Shown: positions 10,534 to 21,261 of the stretch, piece after piece
Layout: each line of letters starts with the position of its first letter
Position numbering within the stretch: the stretch's first letter is position 1
NCBI GenBank assembly: GCA_029168955.1
Contig: JAPDOI010000175.1
Coordinates: forward strand, 930,001-994,000
DNA from: Aplectana chamaeleonis
Lineage: Eukaryota > Nematoda > Chromadorea > Rhabditida > Cosmocercidae
Reading direction: 5' to 3'
DNA: 64,000 nt
Program-made: the position numbers and the translations under genes
Notes under the pieces: generated by a model
What the model was told of the DNA's origin: nothing
What the model saw: only the letters and a program-made list of their open reading frames with translations
Databases searched by the model: none

Positions 10534-13500
10534 TTAGCAGAAAGCACGGCCATCGACCCCATGCAATGACCTGAGGTTGAAATGGGATAGCCTGCTTTTG
10601 AAAATCGGAAACTGCGCGGCCTCAACGATCTCTGAAGGTAGTTTGTTCCAAACTGGGATGACTCTAAATGCAAAGGAATGCAGCACGTTGGACTTCGACG
10701 TAAATCTACGTGCGAGCTGAAAAGCGTGCTGGCGGGAGCGAGTACAGCGGCTGGTGAACACGAAAACACTCTCAAATGGGATGTCGCAAAGACCGTTAAC
10801 GATTTTATAACATAAGTGTAAATCGAACTCGGTTCGCCGATATCTTAGGGTTTCGATCCCCAACATTTCAAGCCTTGTCGTATAGTCTGGTACTTCTCGC
10901 GTAGGAAATACTTTGACAAAAACGCGTTTTGAGTACCGCCTTTGCACGTTTTCAATTACTTCATCATCCTCGACAGAAGATGGTGACCAGACCTGCGTAC
11001 AGTATTCCAAGAGCGGTCGGCAGTAGACAATGTATGCTTTCCTGTAATGTTCGAGACATGGGTGTTGCAGAGATCTCAGGATGCAATTCGCCACACGAGA
11101 ACAGGGTCAAGCGAGGTTGCGAAATTTCGCAACGGGGGTGAGGGGGGGGGGAGTCGCAAAAATTTTGGCCCGAGAAGATTACGGGAGATCGCAAAAGTTT
11201 CGGACCAAAAACGAAATTTCGGTGAAGATATCCTACCGATTCCCGATATTTTTGTGACCGAAGGAAAGGATCGTAGCTTTGCTCTTGTTTCGGACGCTTG
11301 AGTCCGACCACTGAACAAATTTTCGGCCTCGGGGGGATCGCAAAACTTTTGGATTTTGGGAAGAAATTTTCGATGGTGGGAGGGGGGGTCGCTCGGATTC
11401 CGAAAAATTACGCAACGCCCCGCTTGACCCTGCACGAGAAGCTTTCTTAGAGATTTCCTTGCAGTGGGATTCCCACTTAAGGTCGGTGCTAATAAGCACA
11501 CCAAGATCACTGACAGTCTCGCGTACGGGAAGCGCAACATCGTTTAGGCGTAGAAAGCACTCATGTTGGAAATTTATATGGAACAAGCTACATTTTTCTT
11601 CAGATATTTTTAGCTGCCATAGCTTGGACCAATTAGAAAGCCGGTTCAGGTCACACTGAAGCTCGTGAAAATCGATGGCGGGGTTGCGAAGGGGACGATA
11701 TATCTTCAGATCATCAGCAAAAAGCTTGCATGTGCTCGACAATCCGTCAGAAATGTCGTTCACATAAATGAGGAAAAGCAAAGGACCCAGAACGCTACCC
11801 TGGGGAACACCGCTGACGATTGGGCATGGATGAGAACAAAAGTTGCCAATTTTTACTATGAAGTCACGAGGTCTCAGAAAGGAATTCAACCATTTTAAAA
11901 TGTCACCAGAAATGCCGTAGCCTTGAAGTTTCAGAAGTAGCTTTTGATGACTGACTGTATCAAGAGCTTTAGCATAGTCTATGTACACAACATCAGTTTG
12001 GTAGCTTTCGTTCACAGCCGAACACCAGTCGTGGAACGAGGATACCAGCTGAGATAGCGTTGATCTACCAGGCAGAAAACCATATTGCGCCGGGCTGAGG
12101 AGGTTATTCGACGCGAGATGGGATAGAACACAATCTTTGATAATGATTTCGAGAACTTTGCATACTGATGAGGTTAAACTGATGGGCCGATAGTTCGAGA
12201 CCTGAACAGCTGGTGCCTTTTTCAGAAGCGGGGTTACAATCGCAGTATTCCATGCGGACGGAAGCGTTCCAAGAGCAAGACTATGTTTGAATATGCACGA
12301 GAGAGGGTAACATAACCCATTAGCAGCCCTTTTGATGAAGTACGAGGGCACCGAGTCGGGGGTGAGCGAAATCTTGTCATTGAGCTTTTTTATGGCACCC
12401 ATTACAACCTCGCAGCTGATAGGGACGGAGCACAATTTCTGGGAACATCGGGAGGAGAATAGTGGGGTCGCACCGTTGTCATGAGTAAATACCTTGGAGA
12501 AATATTCCGAGAACATTTCGCATTTTTGCTGATCATCGATAATGACTTCGCCCTCTTCATCTTTTAGAGATGTGATACCCTTACGCGTTTTCATCTTTGC
12601 ATTCATGTACTTGAAGAAGTTTTTTCGATTTCCCGAGCAAATAAGGCGTTTTTCGCAGTTCTTGGCGAATCGTTTGCATTCTTTTTCGAAATCCCTAGCA
12701 CATTTGCTGAAGGCAACGCGCCCACCAGGCTGAAAGCGGTCACGCCAGAGGAAGTGCTTTTTAGCGGCAGGCGCTGCAGGTGCGGTGGAAGGTTTTTGGT
12801 CTTAGGGCCATGTTTCCGAAGTGGAACACATTTCTCTATTACAAGGTGGACATAGGAAATGAAGGCATCATACACCTCGTTTATATTGCGGCACGTGCAA
12901 AAGAGTTCATCCCAGTTTGTTCCTATCAACCAGAGATTTACTTGGTCCCAATTGGCTCTGCGAAAATCAAAATTACGAGCTGTTTTGGGAACATCAGGTT
13001 GACATGCGATTTCAAAGGCTATGCTACAGTGGTCGCTTGTAGAGAAATTTGGCTGAACCTCCCAATCAGTAATTAAAGTGAGGTCATTGCATAAGATCAA
13101 ATCCAGGACATTGCGCCCGTGAGTGGGCTCAAAATTCAGACATGATAGACCAGAACTGGTAAGAAAATTATCGAATGAAGCATTAAATAGCATACCGGAA
13201 TCTCCAGAAGAACACGTATAATTGAAATCACCAACGACTATGGAAGGGAATTGCACCGTACACCAGTCAGCTACAGTCTCTAACAATTCGAGAGAGTCCT
13301 CACTACTCGTTGCTGGCCGCCGGTAAGCTGCAATCAAGCGGAAACAGGGACCAAATTGAAACACAACATCAAGAAACAAAAGCTCACAACAGAAGTTAAA
13401 GGATTTGGGTATGGATTGAGCAACTCTAATAGTATTCTTTACAACGATTGCGACACCACCACCAGTAACGCCCGATATTCGGTCGCATCTATACACCACA

Positions 13501-13694
13501 TAACAGCCATCTAGAGCTAGGAGCGAGTCCGGGTCGTCCTCAGTGAGCCAGGTTTCGGTTATAATAACTATATCGGGAGACGAATAGTTGAGCAGTGTGT
13601 TCAGAGAGGCTAATTTGTTCCTAATAGATCGAGAATTGAAGTATACACAGTTTAGGCTACCCTTTGCCACTGAGGCTGACTCGCTCACACTCAC
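10534..13694 (-). pseudogene. B2 ORF2: AP endonuclease and RT, broken
   Basis: The LINE replication protein. The endonuclease (13694 to about 12780) has VYFNSRSIRNK, ITETWL, VVGDFNY and TSDHCSI. The RT has SNYRPISLTSSV, IDYAKALDTV (Phe of the usual KAFD replaced by Leu), GVPQGSVLGPLLF and FADDLKIY. A frame change near 12770 separates endonuclease from RT, and MITE R1 splits the C-terminal part at 11102-11432. The ORF2 frame opens with GTG overlapping the ORF1 stop (GTGA at 13694-13691). No ATG occurs until well inside the endonuclease. Confidence 0.85.
11094..11440 (+). mobile_element. hAT-like MITE R1 with 8-bp duplication
   Basis: The element is 11102-11432 (331 bp). It starts CAGGGTCAAGCGAGGTTGCG and ends CGCAACGCCCCGCTTGACCCTG-type sequence, as inverted termini. 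CACGAGAA is duplicated at 11094-11101 and 11433-11440. LINE B1 has the empty site (CGCCACACGAGAAGCTTTC) near 6970, proving the insertion and the 8-bp duplication. CAGGG termini plus 8-bp duplications are the hAT pattern. No transposase is encoded. Confidence 0.9.
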
Positions 13695-14404
13695 TGTGAT
13701 GGGGAGAAGCGAGTGGGAGGGTGGGTCGCTCGAGGGGTGGAGACCGACGAGGCGGCCTCGTCCCCCGCAGGCGGACTCGGCCCTCCCTTTTTTGGGATCT
13801 CGCTTCTGCTCATCACCTTTCCTTTGTAAATCACCGCATCCTCATCCGACCTGCGAGCTTCGCGGAGCTTAGCTCGCAACTCCGAACTGTACGACGGGCG
13901 TACGTATACATTTTCCCAGTCACTGGAACGTTTTAGCTTATAGCTGCTGCGTAGTAGTTGGATGGCGTCGTGATGATTAGCGAAGGCGACCTTCACCGGA
14001 CGCTTCTTCTCCTTATCAAAGGATCCCATCCGGTACACAGTCGTCGGGATGGCGTCGACCTCCAGATGATCGAGCAGGGCCCTCACTGTTTTCTCGTCGG
14101 CCTCCCTCCGGCTGTGTGCCGGCAAATTGCTCTCCTCTACCATACCCATAATCACGACCTGAGAAGGAATCACCTGCGGCGTAGCCGCCGGAACGGCTCG
14201 CTGAACTGCGTCACCGGCGGCAGGTGCTGGTGGCGCCACTCCTCTCATCTTCGTCAGCTCACCAACGGCTTCCGTTATCGACCGGATCAGGGGCTGCAAG
14301 GCATCTGCGATAGTCTTCACCATTTGTTCGACCAGACCATTCATCGCATCCTTCACAGTCTCGTTGATCATCTCTTGAATCTCGGCTCTCTGCTTGGCTT
14401 GCAT
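13691..14404 (-). CDS. B2 ORF1 (LINE RNA-binding protein, intact frame)
   Basis: A 237-residue protein, the same length and nearly identical to B1 ORF1. It has an N-terminal MQAKQRAEIQEMINE helical region, an Ala/Pro-rich linker, then an RRM-like half with YRMGSFDKEKKRPVKVAF and WENVYVRPSYSSELRAK. It ends FSPSQ, with its stop overlapping the ORF2 frame. The role in the LINE ribonucleoprotein is inferred from the family. Confidence 0.8.
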   Translation of the reverse strand: MQAKQRAEIQEMINETVKDAMNGLVEQMVKTIADALQPLIRSITEAVGELTKMRGVAPPAPAAGDAVQRAVPAATPQVIPSQVVIMGMVEESNLPAHSRREADEKTVRALLDHLEVDAIPTTVYRMGSFDKEKKRPVKVAFANHHDAIQLLRSSYKLKRSSDWENVYVRPSYSSELRAKLREARRSDEDAVIYKGKVMSRSEIPKKGGPSPPAGDEAASSVSTPRATHPPTRFSPSQ

Positions 14405-14470
14405 TGTGACAGGATGCTCGATCGTACGATACCTCAAACTTGGGTAATTAAACCACCACTATGAGAGAAA

Positions 14471-14712
14471 CCTAGGTTTTCTCGGCTTCTTCTGATCGGA
14501 AGCCTTCTCTGACTAAACTTTACACGTCCATTCTCACTCGCCTTAAAGTTGCCGACGCAGCTTCAAACTTTCCTGTAGTCTGGGGAGTTATCCTACCGCA
14601 AGTAGACGTCTCCGCTGAGACATAGATTAACTTCTTCCTGAGTCGGTGGTGGAAAAATCTAGAAGGCGCAATGCAATCCTTCACTGCGGTGGCAATTTTC
14701 AATCCACTAGAA
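14471..14712 (-). pseudogene. Old RTE remnant D2, right piece
   Basis: Matches RTE copy D at about 58800-59030 in the same orientation (TTTCTCGGCTTCTTCT, TACACGTCCA, GCCGACGCA). It is collinear with the left piece at 9861-9990. Highly diverged and non-coding now. Confidence 0.65.
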
Positions 14713-14842
14713 ATTGTAATAGAGGGCCATTTTCCCCTTTCCTTGTTCTGTTTGGATCCTGTTGTCTCCTAAAATGCTGCTATTAAGCCCCGACTAAAGA
14801 AATTACAGAACAAAACACCAGCTGAACAACTGAAGCAGCCCC

Positions 14843-15339
14843 TTAAAGGCAGTGTTCACGATGATTCTCGTTTCTAAGTTTTCCACTCGAAACAATGCGT
14901 TGGCAACCAAGTATTATTAAAATCACGAAGAAACGGCGAGAAACGCACTAATTCGTCTTATTTCAGTGACATTATTTTATGGCCTGGACTAGTTGTCTGG
15001 TTGGATAAACATGTTCACGGTGGTTGTCACCGGTAAAAAATGGGACTAATCGAAAATGGAAGAATATTTTGGGCGAAACAGTATTAGTTAGGGCCCGAAA
15101 TAGAGAACGGAGCAACATAGAATGGAGAATTGCAAAAGACGGGTCCACAAAAGATTTCATTGTCACAACGAACAGTTCCATTGATACTTAAGAGGCGGGC
15201 TGATACTTAATTAAGGATTTCGCGCCCTTCTGGTGCGTTTTTCTCGGTTTCTTCGTCATTTCAGGTCTACTCGGGGGGCCAAACAATCGATTTAGCGATT
15301 AATCTCGAAATCGAAGATTATCGTGAACACTGCCTTTAA
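14843..15339. mobile_element. MITE M1 with TTAA flanks
   Basis: The element is 14847-15335 (489 bp). Its ends are inverted: AGGCAGTGTTCACGAT on the left and ATCGTGAACACTGCCT on the right. TTAA flanks both ends (14843-14846 and 15336-15339). TTAA duplications are typical of piggyBac, but the termini are not the usual CCC type, so the class is tentative. Confidence 0.75.
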
Positions 15340-15869
15340 ATCAAGAATCACTTACATAACAAGCATGATAAAACAGGAAAAATAGAATATGAGAGCCAAA
15401 GACATTAGAAAGCCACAGTTAAAAAGCTGCGCGTATGATTTTCGCGTTGACACGTACTCTGGCAATTGAGGGCGTCGACGCGACGCCCAATTGCGGTGTC
15501 ATCCGAATCTGCTCCAAGGCGTCGTCCCCATTAAGGTCTCGCGGGACATCCGAAACGCGATGGTAGCGCGGGAGACCCGATAATTGCGGAGCATCCCAGT
15601 GGCCATCGCGGGTGACCCGAAAGATTCTGGAGCTGACGTAGGCTATTAACCTAGCCTTTTAAAATTGGTGCATTTCGTGATCTAATCGAACTGTGTCATA
15701 GCTACTGCACCCGTGCAGACACCATGAACTGTAATATTGCTTTCCATTCATTTCAATTCTCCAGCTCAATTTGCTGCTGCGAAAACAGCGTATGATATAA
15801 TGAATTTTTTATTGTCTACACAGAAAAAAACCCTCCAAATGTGCATTGCACTTTGCTCAACAGCATGAT
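15340..15869. other. No gene; short GC-rich palindrome
   Basis: GGGCGTCGACGCGACGCCC within about 15462-15492, flanked by CAATTG, forms a short palindrome. The segment TACTCTGGCAATTGAGGGCG recurs inverted at about 19770-19798, so both may be ends of one repeat family. No coding signal. Confidence 0.4.
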
Positions 15870-16556
15870 TATACTCTGCCAACGCGTAGCTAGATGCCTC
15901 CGAGGGCGCGGCCTGAAACGCCGCCCCATTCCATGTAGCGAGAATTTAAGGGTTTTAGCTACGATAGCTAAAACCCGCATATTCTTGTGTCGTTCGAACC
16001 ACTGTTCTCTCTGACGCTAAACCCGTATATTCTCGCTATAATTTTGTAGCGAGAATCTACGGATTTCGCGACAGCCTGTGTTGAATTCAATCTCAAACCC
16101 GCGTTGGCTACGCGGAACGCAGGGATGCGGTTTGAACAGTTTCGGCACAGTCAACCCACGGAGAACATGACACTCTGTGGGTGGTCGTGGAGGGTGACCC
16201 CGTGTCGCTCTCTGCAAGACCTTGCAAGGGATAATTTTGGCCGCTGGTATGCTGCAGGCCGTGAAAAGAAACGGCGATGCGCTCGATCGCAGCGGGGATC
16301 GCCTTTCTAAAACAGATCAAGACTGGGTGGGTCGATCGACCCAGTGCTGCAACGAGAATAAGCGTAGAATATGCGGATGCTGTAGCGAGAATTTACGAAG
16401 AATATGCGGGCGCTGTAGCTAAAATTTCACCAACTGAGGCTAAACTTTCCGTAATTTACGTAAATTCTCGCGTCAAAATTAGACTAGATGCCTCCGAAAC
16501 CCTGGGCATCTCTGGTTTCCGTGTGAGGCATTTAGCTACGCGTTGGCAGAGTATAT
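15870..16556. mobile_element. MITE-like element W, TA-flanked
   Basis: Left end TACTCTGCCAACGCGTAGCTA and right end TAGCTACGCGTTGGCAGAGTA are inverted repeats of about 21 bp with TA on both sides. That pattern fits a Tc1/mariner-type non-autonomous element. The interior holds several copies of GTAGCGAGAAT..ACGGGTTTTAGCT-like motifs in both orientations. No transposase frame is visible. Confidence 0.7.
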
Positions 16557-17128
16557 GAAATGATTATTAACGTGGCAATTATTAGCTATTTACAAGCCAT
16601 ATGAGCAGAAATCAGAGCATGCAAAACAGCAACATTCAAAGTTATGGCAATAGTCAAATAAAATTATTGCAAATTGAGGAGATGTACGGCCAATCACAGT
16701 AAATAATGTACATTTGTTATAGTATATACCTATCTAAATAAATATCTATATACTCATCTATATTTCTACATCAGCACATCTATTCGAGGAAACAAATAGG
16801 AAACGTATACCAGAAACAATTCCTGAGAAGGGGTGTTGATTATCAATATGACGCAAACTTTAACATATTAAACCGAGAACACTGAAGCGAAAGTTTGCCG
16901 CCACCTTTTTTTGTAAAATCGGTTTGAATTTTGAGCTGCTTTTAGGCTGAGTCTTATAGCAGTCGAGGGATCAGATCCTACAGCTGACAAAATTAACTGC
17001 ATTAAGACCCTCTGAAGGGTCTTTAATTGCAGGTTTCGAACAGTACATCACCTTTTGACACAAGACTGAAAGTTCAGAAATTCATAAAGTCGAGCGGCGG
17101 GGAACTTTTGCTTCTACCTAATACAATC
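16557..17128. other. Intergenic, AT-rich
   Basis: Holds a TATC-rich microsatellite-like stretch at about 16720-16790. No gene recognised. Confidence 0.4.
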
Positions 17129-17422
17129 TCAAACCGGAAGCGCTTTGTCGTCCAAACGGGGTGAAACACATTCACATGGCTTGCCTTCATCCACGCGACG
17201 CCTTTTCGCTCGGTGCTGAAAGAATCAACCTTAGGAACACTAGAAACAACAGGTAAAACACTGCATATTATACAATAAAAATAGCATATTGAGCACTTAC
17301 GTCAGGGGCTATCCATTGAAATTCGCCTTGGGCTCTCTCGTGCTTGTACGCTCGTACGTCTTGTCTGTTCTTTGCGTTGAATTTCACATAGAAAAACTGA
17401 GGGAATCGCGTTCCTCGGGTAT
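17129..17422 (-). CDS. Candidate exon pair of an unrecognised host gene
   Basis: Exon at 17422-17301 is bounded by a good acceptor (TATTTTCAG) and donor (GAC|GTAAGT). It encodes about 40 residues including RFPQFFYVKFNAKNRQDV and GEFQWIAPD, with codon use and composition unlike the surrounding repeats. After an 85-bp intron with acceptor GATTCTTTCAG, an exon at 17215-17129 would add HRAKRRRVDEGK..LPV and a stop. An upstream exon carrying the start has not been found; the frame also reads back without splicing to an ATG at 17465. The family is not recognised. A chance open frame remains possible, but the paired splice signals argue for a real gene. Confidence 0.35.
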
Positions 17423-17841
17423 CTGAAAATAGGGGGTCTGAGTTAAATCGGCCTCCACAGCTCATTAACTGACCTGGTAATGCCTAGGAGAGTTAGCAGG
17501 AATTGAGAGGAATTTGAGAAAAATCAGATATTTGAAAACCTCCAGTCGCTCTACCACATCCTATAGGACTTGGAAAAGGTCTCACATGAAATGTGCTCAA
17601 AAGGCGAACACGATTCAACTTTTAAAAGAAGCAAAAGGATGCCTGGAATATTCTAAGCAATGAATATGGAAAAATGTGCATAAGTTAGCTCGAACCTTTT
17701 ATCAGATTTGAGACATTTGTGCAGAGTCGTAAATTTAAGAAACACCCAGTCCTTTTACTACAGGTTACAGAACTTTGCCAGGGTGGATGGGATCGCGCGG
17801 ATAGGGGGTCATCTTGGCTGGTATTGAAGAAAAATCTGTAG

Positions 17842-18275
17842 CCTATAGCCTTTCTCCCTCATTTTGAGCCGGTTGAAATCAAGCCTATCCGGCTTATCAT
17901 GTCACAAACTCTGCTTATCACTATCATATTTTGCTATGACCGACCGCTCCGCTGCTTTCCCACCCGGACTGTGAGCAGGATACGCTATAGGTAATTCATT
18001 AAAAAAAACTCGACAGAAAAAGTAGCTGAGACTAAACACATTTGTCCATACACGGATATTCAAAAAAACCTTTAGTTCAAGAAGCCTAATAAAAACCCAA
18101 AACTTACAGCATTCTGAAAAGCTATGGAGCAAAAGGCTAAAGTCTATTTCCCTCAGATAAGGTCGGGCGGAGCGGTCGGTGCGATGAGTCTGACATGGAA
18201 AACCTACCTATGTGCCTTAATTCTATGAGCTCAAATTAAGTAGAAAGACTATAGCTTAGATCGTGAGGAAAGAGG
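17842..18275. repeat. Dispersed repeat P, copy P1
   Basis: ATAGCCTTTCTCCCTCATTTTGAGC at the left is inverted as GCTCAAATTAAGTAGAAAGACTAT near 18230-18255. The core with GGCTTATCATGT and ATTTTGC(T/C)ATGACCGA recurs at 39360-39490 and, less fully, at 54590-54690. Probably a MITE; class unknown. Confidence 0.5.
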
Positions 18276-21217
18276 GTAACTAGGCCCGATTTCATCTGCA
18301 ATAAAAACCTTCAAAATATTTCGAACGAAGTTCGAGAAGCTCGCAGATCAACAGTGCTCAAAAGGTCTCAAATTCCAGGAGAAACTCCAAGGATGCTTGG
18401 AATGCTCTGAGAATGCAGTTTTTTTTACCAACCATTACTCCAAGATATCAAATTTCGCGTACCGCTTTCTAATGCGAGATCTGCAGCAAATCCTAATGGT
18501 TCCATTTCTGCTTCGTGTTCGTCAGCACGGTCGTTTTCCGGCTCAAGCTGTGCAATGTTGTGAGCCTGCTCTTCACCATTTTGAATCAGCTACCGTTCGA
18601 GATATCCTGAAATCAAATAATATGTGGGAGCTGGCCTTTCCTTCCTTAGGAACGTAGAATAGGTAGACATTGAATAAAAAGAACCTCCATGACTTCGTAT
18701 ACCGAAATCGCGGCGGCGTAAATTTCCACAGGGCCGAGCAGCCATCTTAGCTCTAGAACAGCATGAATAAAACTTTAGCTAGGAACGAAAACGTAGGATA
18801 TGAGAAATAAGCACGAAACTGTTTACGGAATAGCTGTTTTGTAAGTCCCACTGAACGAATCGCCGTTATATATTATTCCATCGTAGGCGTGGACTTCTGA
18901 TTCAGTGCTATTATCATATGTCCGCTACGCAAGACAATATGTATGTGGAGGCATACTCCACTTTTTATTCTACAGCAGCTATATCCATGGGAGATCCCTC
19001 CAGCAATCATCCTTCCCATTGGCGAATTTGTCACCACATGTACGCAGCCCAGTCCCATAGCCCCCAACAGCAAACATTCATTGTATTGGCGACTTCGCTA
19101 CGCGTCCTCAGGATATCCCACTGGCAACATTGACCCCGTAGATAATGACGAGGTGAATAAACCATTCAATGCACTTAGATTAGCCGAATTGAACACTGAT
19201 ATCGTTGAATTCATTTCGTTCCTATCCTTAGATGAATGATAGCATTACTCAAAAAAGGAAAAAAAATCAACGAAAACTTTCCCGGAACTCGTCAGTAAGG
19301 AAGAAAGTTTCGTGTACAAAAAAAACGAAGACAACAAAGTTAGGAGGGCCATGTGCGAAATTCTAGATCGGGATCGGGATTTTTTTCGAAACTTCAATTC
19401 CTTATAAAATTAAGCCAATTTACCTGAGAATAAAAATAAACCAGAACAACCTAACGAAAAAAAATGACAACCTGATCGTAGTGAGTGTATAATGTATTTC
19501 ATACCTCAAGATGATGGACGACACAATTTTGTTGAGACTTCCATTGCAAAATACGGGCCAGAGGGTAGTTGAATCGAGGCCAGACAGCAACTCGTCGGAA
19601 AACTTTTTTGCTGTCTGGTTAAAAACATTGTGTGCAGGAACACACTGCACAACCAACGCGACGCCACTATTTTTGCCCCCGCGCGTCGCCCGATTCGAGT
19701 TTTAGCCAGAAAATCGGAATGGCGTCGACGCGCGCTATAATCAGTGCACCCAATGCACCCAAACTTCTGGCGCGTCGACGCCCTCATTTGCCAGAGTATA
19801 CGGTACGAGTGGTCGAACCACGTTTGCGTCAGCAGCGTTGAATGACGCATACGCCGTGATTGTTTTGCGCTATTCCCACGTCAGCCGAATCGCCGCTGTG
19901 ATGACGTTGCCTTTTGATTTATTTAAGCCCCTTGCGGTTAGGTTCTTGTGTTTCCTAACCACCCATCTCACTCGCTGGGTATGGTCTGTCCATCTCTTAC
20001 CTCAACTCCTCCAGAACCATCGTTTGAATTCTCTCTCTCTTGCTCTATTCGGAGCTAAATCCAAGACTACACCTGAGAGGTTGAATGCAGGATGACCCAG
20101 CTCTCACCTTTTCCGAAACCAGTAGAGTAACCCATACTAACTCTCACAAGTCGACATCTGGGCAACCTTGGTAACCTTTGCTCTAATTCAAAGCGGTCTC
20201 CACGAGGGAAAAATTTCGTTTATAGCAGTATAACGTTAGCTCCGGGTTTTTCTAAGGAAAGTGTGGAGGAAGTAGCAAAAAAAAAACGGGTGGAAAGTGG
20301 GTAAAAATTGCATGGATCGGCCCGCCCACTACATAGAAGAGTCCGAAGAAATAGTTCTTGGTGTGGTGTGCTGTATATTCTCCATATCTACTCTTTGTCT
20401 TGAGAATTTTTTTGTCCAAATATGCCAGTGAAACTTTTTCCCTCTCAAAGATTCGCTAAACCACTTTTTTTTAAACATCGTGGTGTAAGTGAAAAAAAAG
20501 TACAACAATCCCTAGTTAGGGAGCTTTTATACTTAAAGGCATCGTTCGCGCTGGAAACAACTTCCGATTTTCAGGCTCAAATTCATTAATGAGCCCAGTA
20601 GACCACACCGGTAATCTTTTGGGTTGCGTCGGAACTTGTCCGCGCCGTCATTTTCACACCCAACAAACTCCGCACAAGCCCGGGGTTTCCCTCCCCCTGC
20701 AAAATCAGGAGAGCTGAAGGCCCTAAGATGTGCAACATACACACAAAGTTAGATTTCCAAACTGCGTTTAAACCTAAGTTTCAGAGCTCTAAAAACCGCG
20801 GCCTAGGACGAGTTCTGACGTGATCAAACTGCGGCCTAGGACGAGTTCTGACGAGATCAAACTTTGGCGCGTCAAAAACGTGGGGTTATGAGGTGGGAAG
20901 GGGTTAAAGATGAGGATCCGCCACCAGTTCTCACCAGTCATCTACAACTTCTTCATAGAGTTGATTCGACCGTCAAACAACATGAAAAACAGTTACAGCA
21001 CAAGCTCGACATGCAGAAAAACTTCAAGAATGACAATGACGAGGTCTCTAAATGCAGAAAAGCTTCAAAAGCGATTTTGACGTGAAATTCGAATTGAATT
21101 TCACGGTGTGACGAGACCGGCTTTTCTTTACAGATGAAGGTTTTTCTTGAGCCCTTTCGACATTTCCATTTACTGTAGTGGCCAAGCTACACAAAACATG
21201 AAAAATAACATACGGTT
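18276..21217. other. Intergenic, no confident gene
   Basis: A 98-codon plus-strand frame at 18943-19239 (begins MWRHTPLFILQQ) follows a TTCTGATTCAG acceptor-like site at 18897-18907, but I do not recognise the protein. Another repeat end (GGCGCGTCGACGCCCTCA) lies at 19769. A 32-bp tandem duplication containing GCGGCCTAGGACGAGTTCTG lies at 20798-20870. Confidence 0.35.
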
Positions 21218-21261
21218 CTCTTCTTCTTCTTCTTCTTGTCAGCCATGAACAGAGCATCGCA

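Larger units (their letters stand above)
10375..14453 (-). mobile_element. CR1/L2-like LINE B2, carrying MITE R1
   Basis: The most complete copy of family B. A (TTGAA)n 3' tail is at 10375-10395, ORF2 (RT then endonuclease going rightward) at 10534-13694, ORF1 at 13691-14404 and the 5' end at AATTAAACC (14453), where homology with B1 ends. It is interrupted by MITE R1 at 11102-11432. Its flanks are pieces of RTE remnant D2. No convincing target duplication was found. Confidence 0.85.

Noticed and set aside
18943..19239. 98-codon plus-strand frame beginning MWRHTPLF
   Set aside because: Preceded by an acceptor-like site and moderately protein-like, but no family recognised and nearby frames overlap it; too weak for a CDS call.
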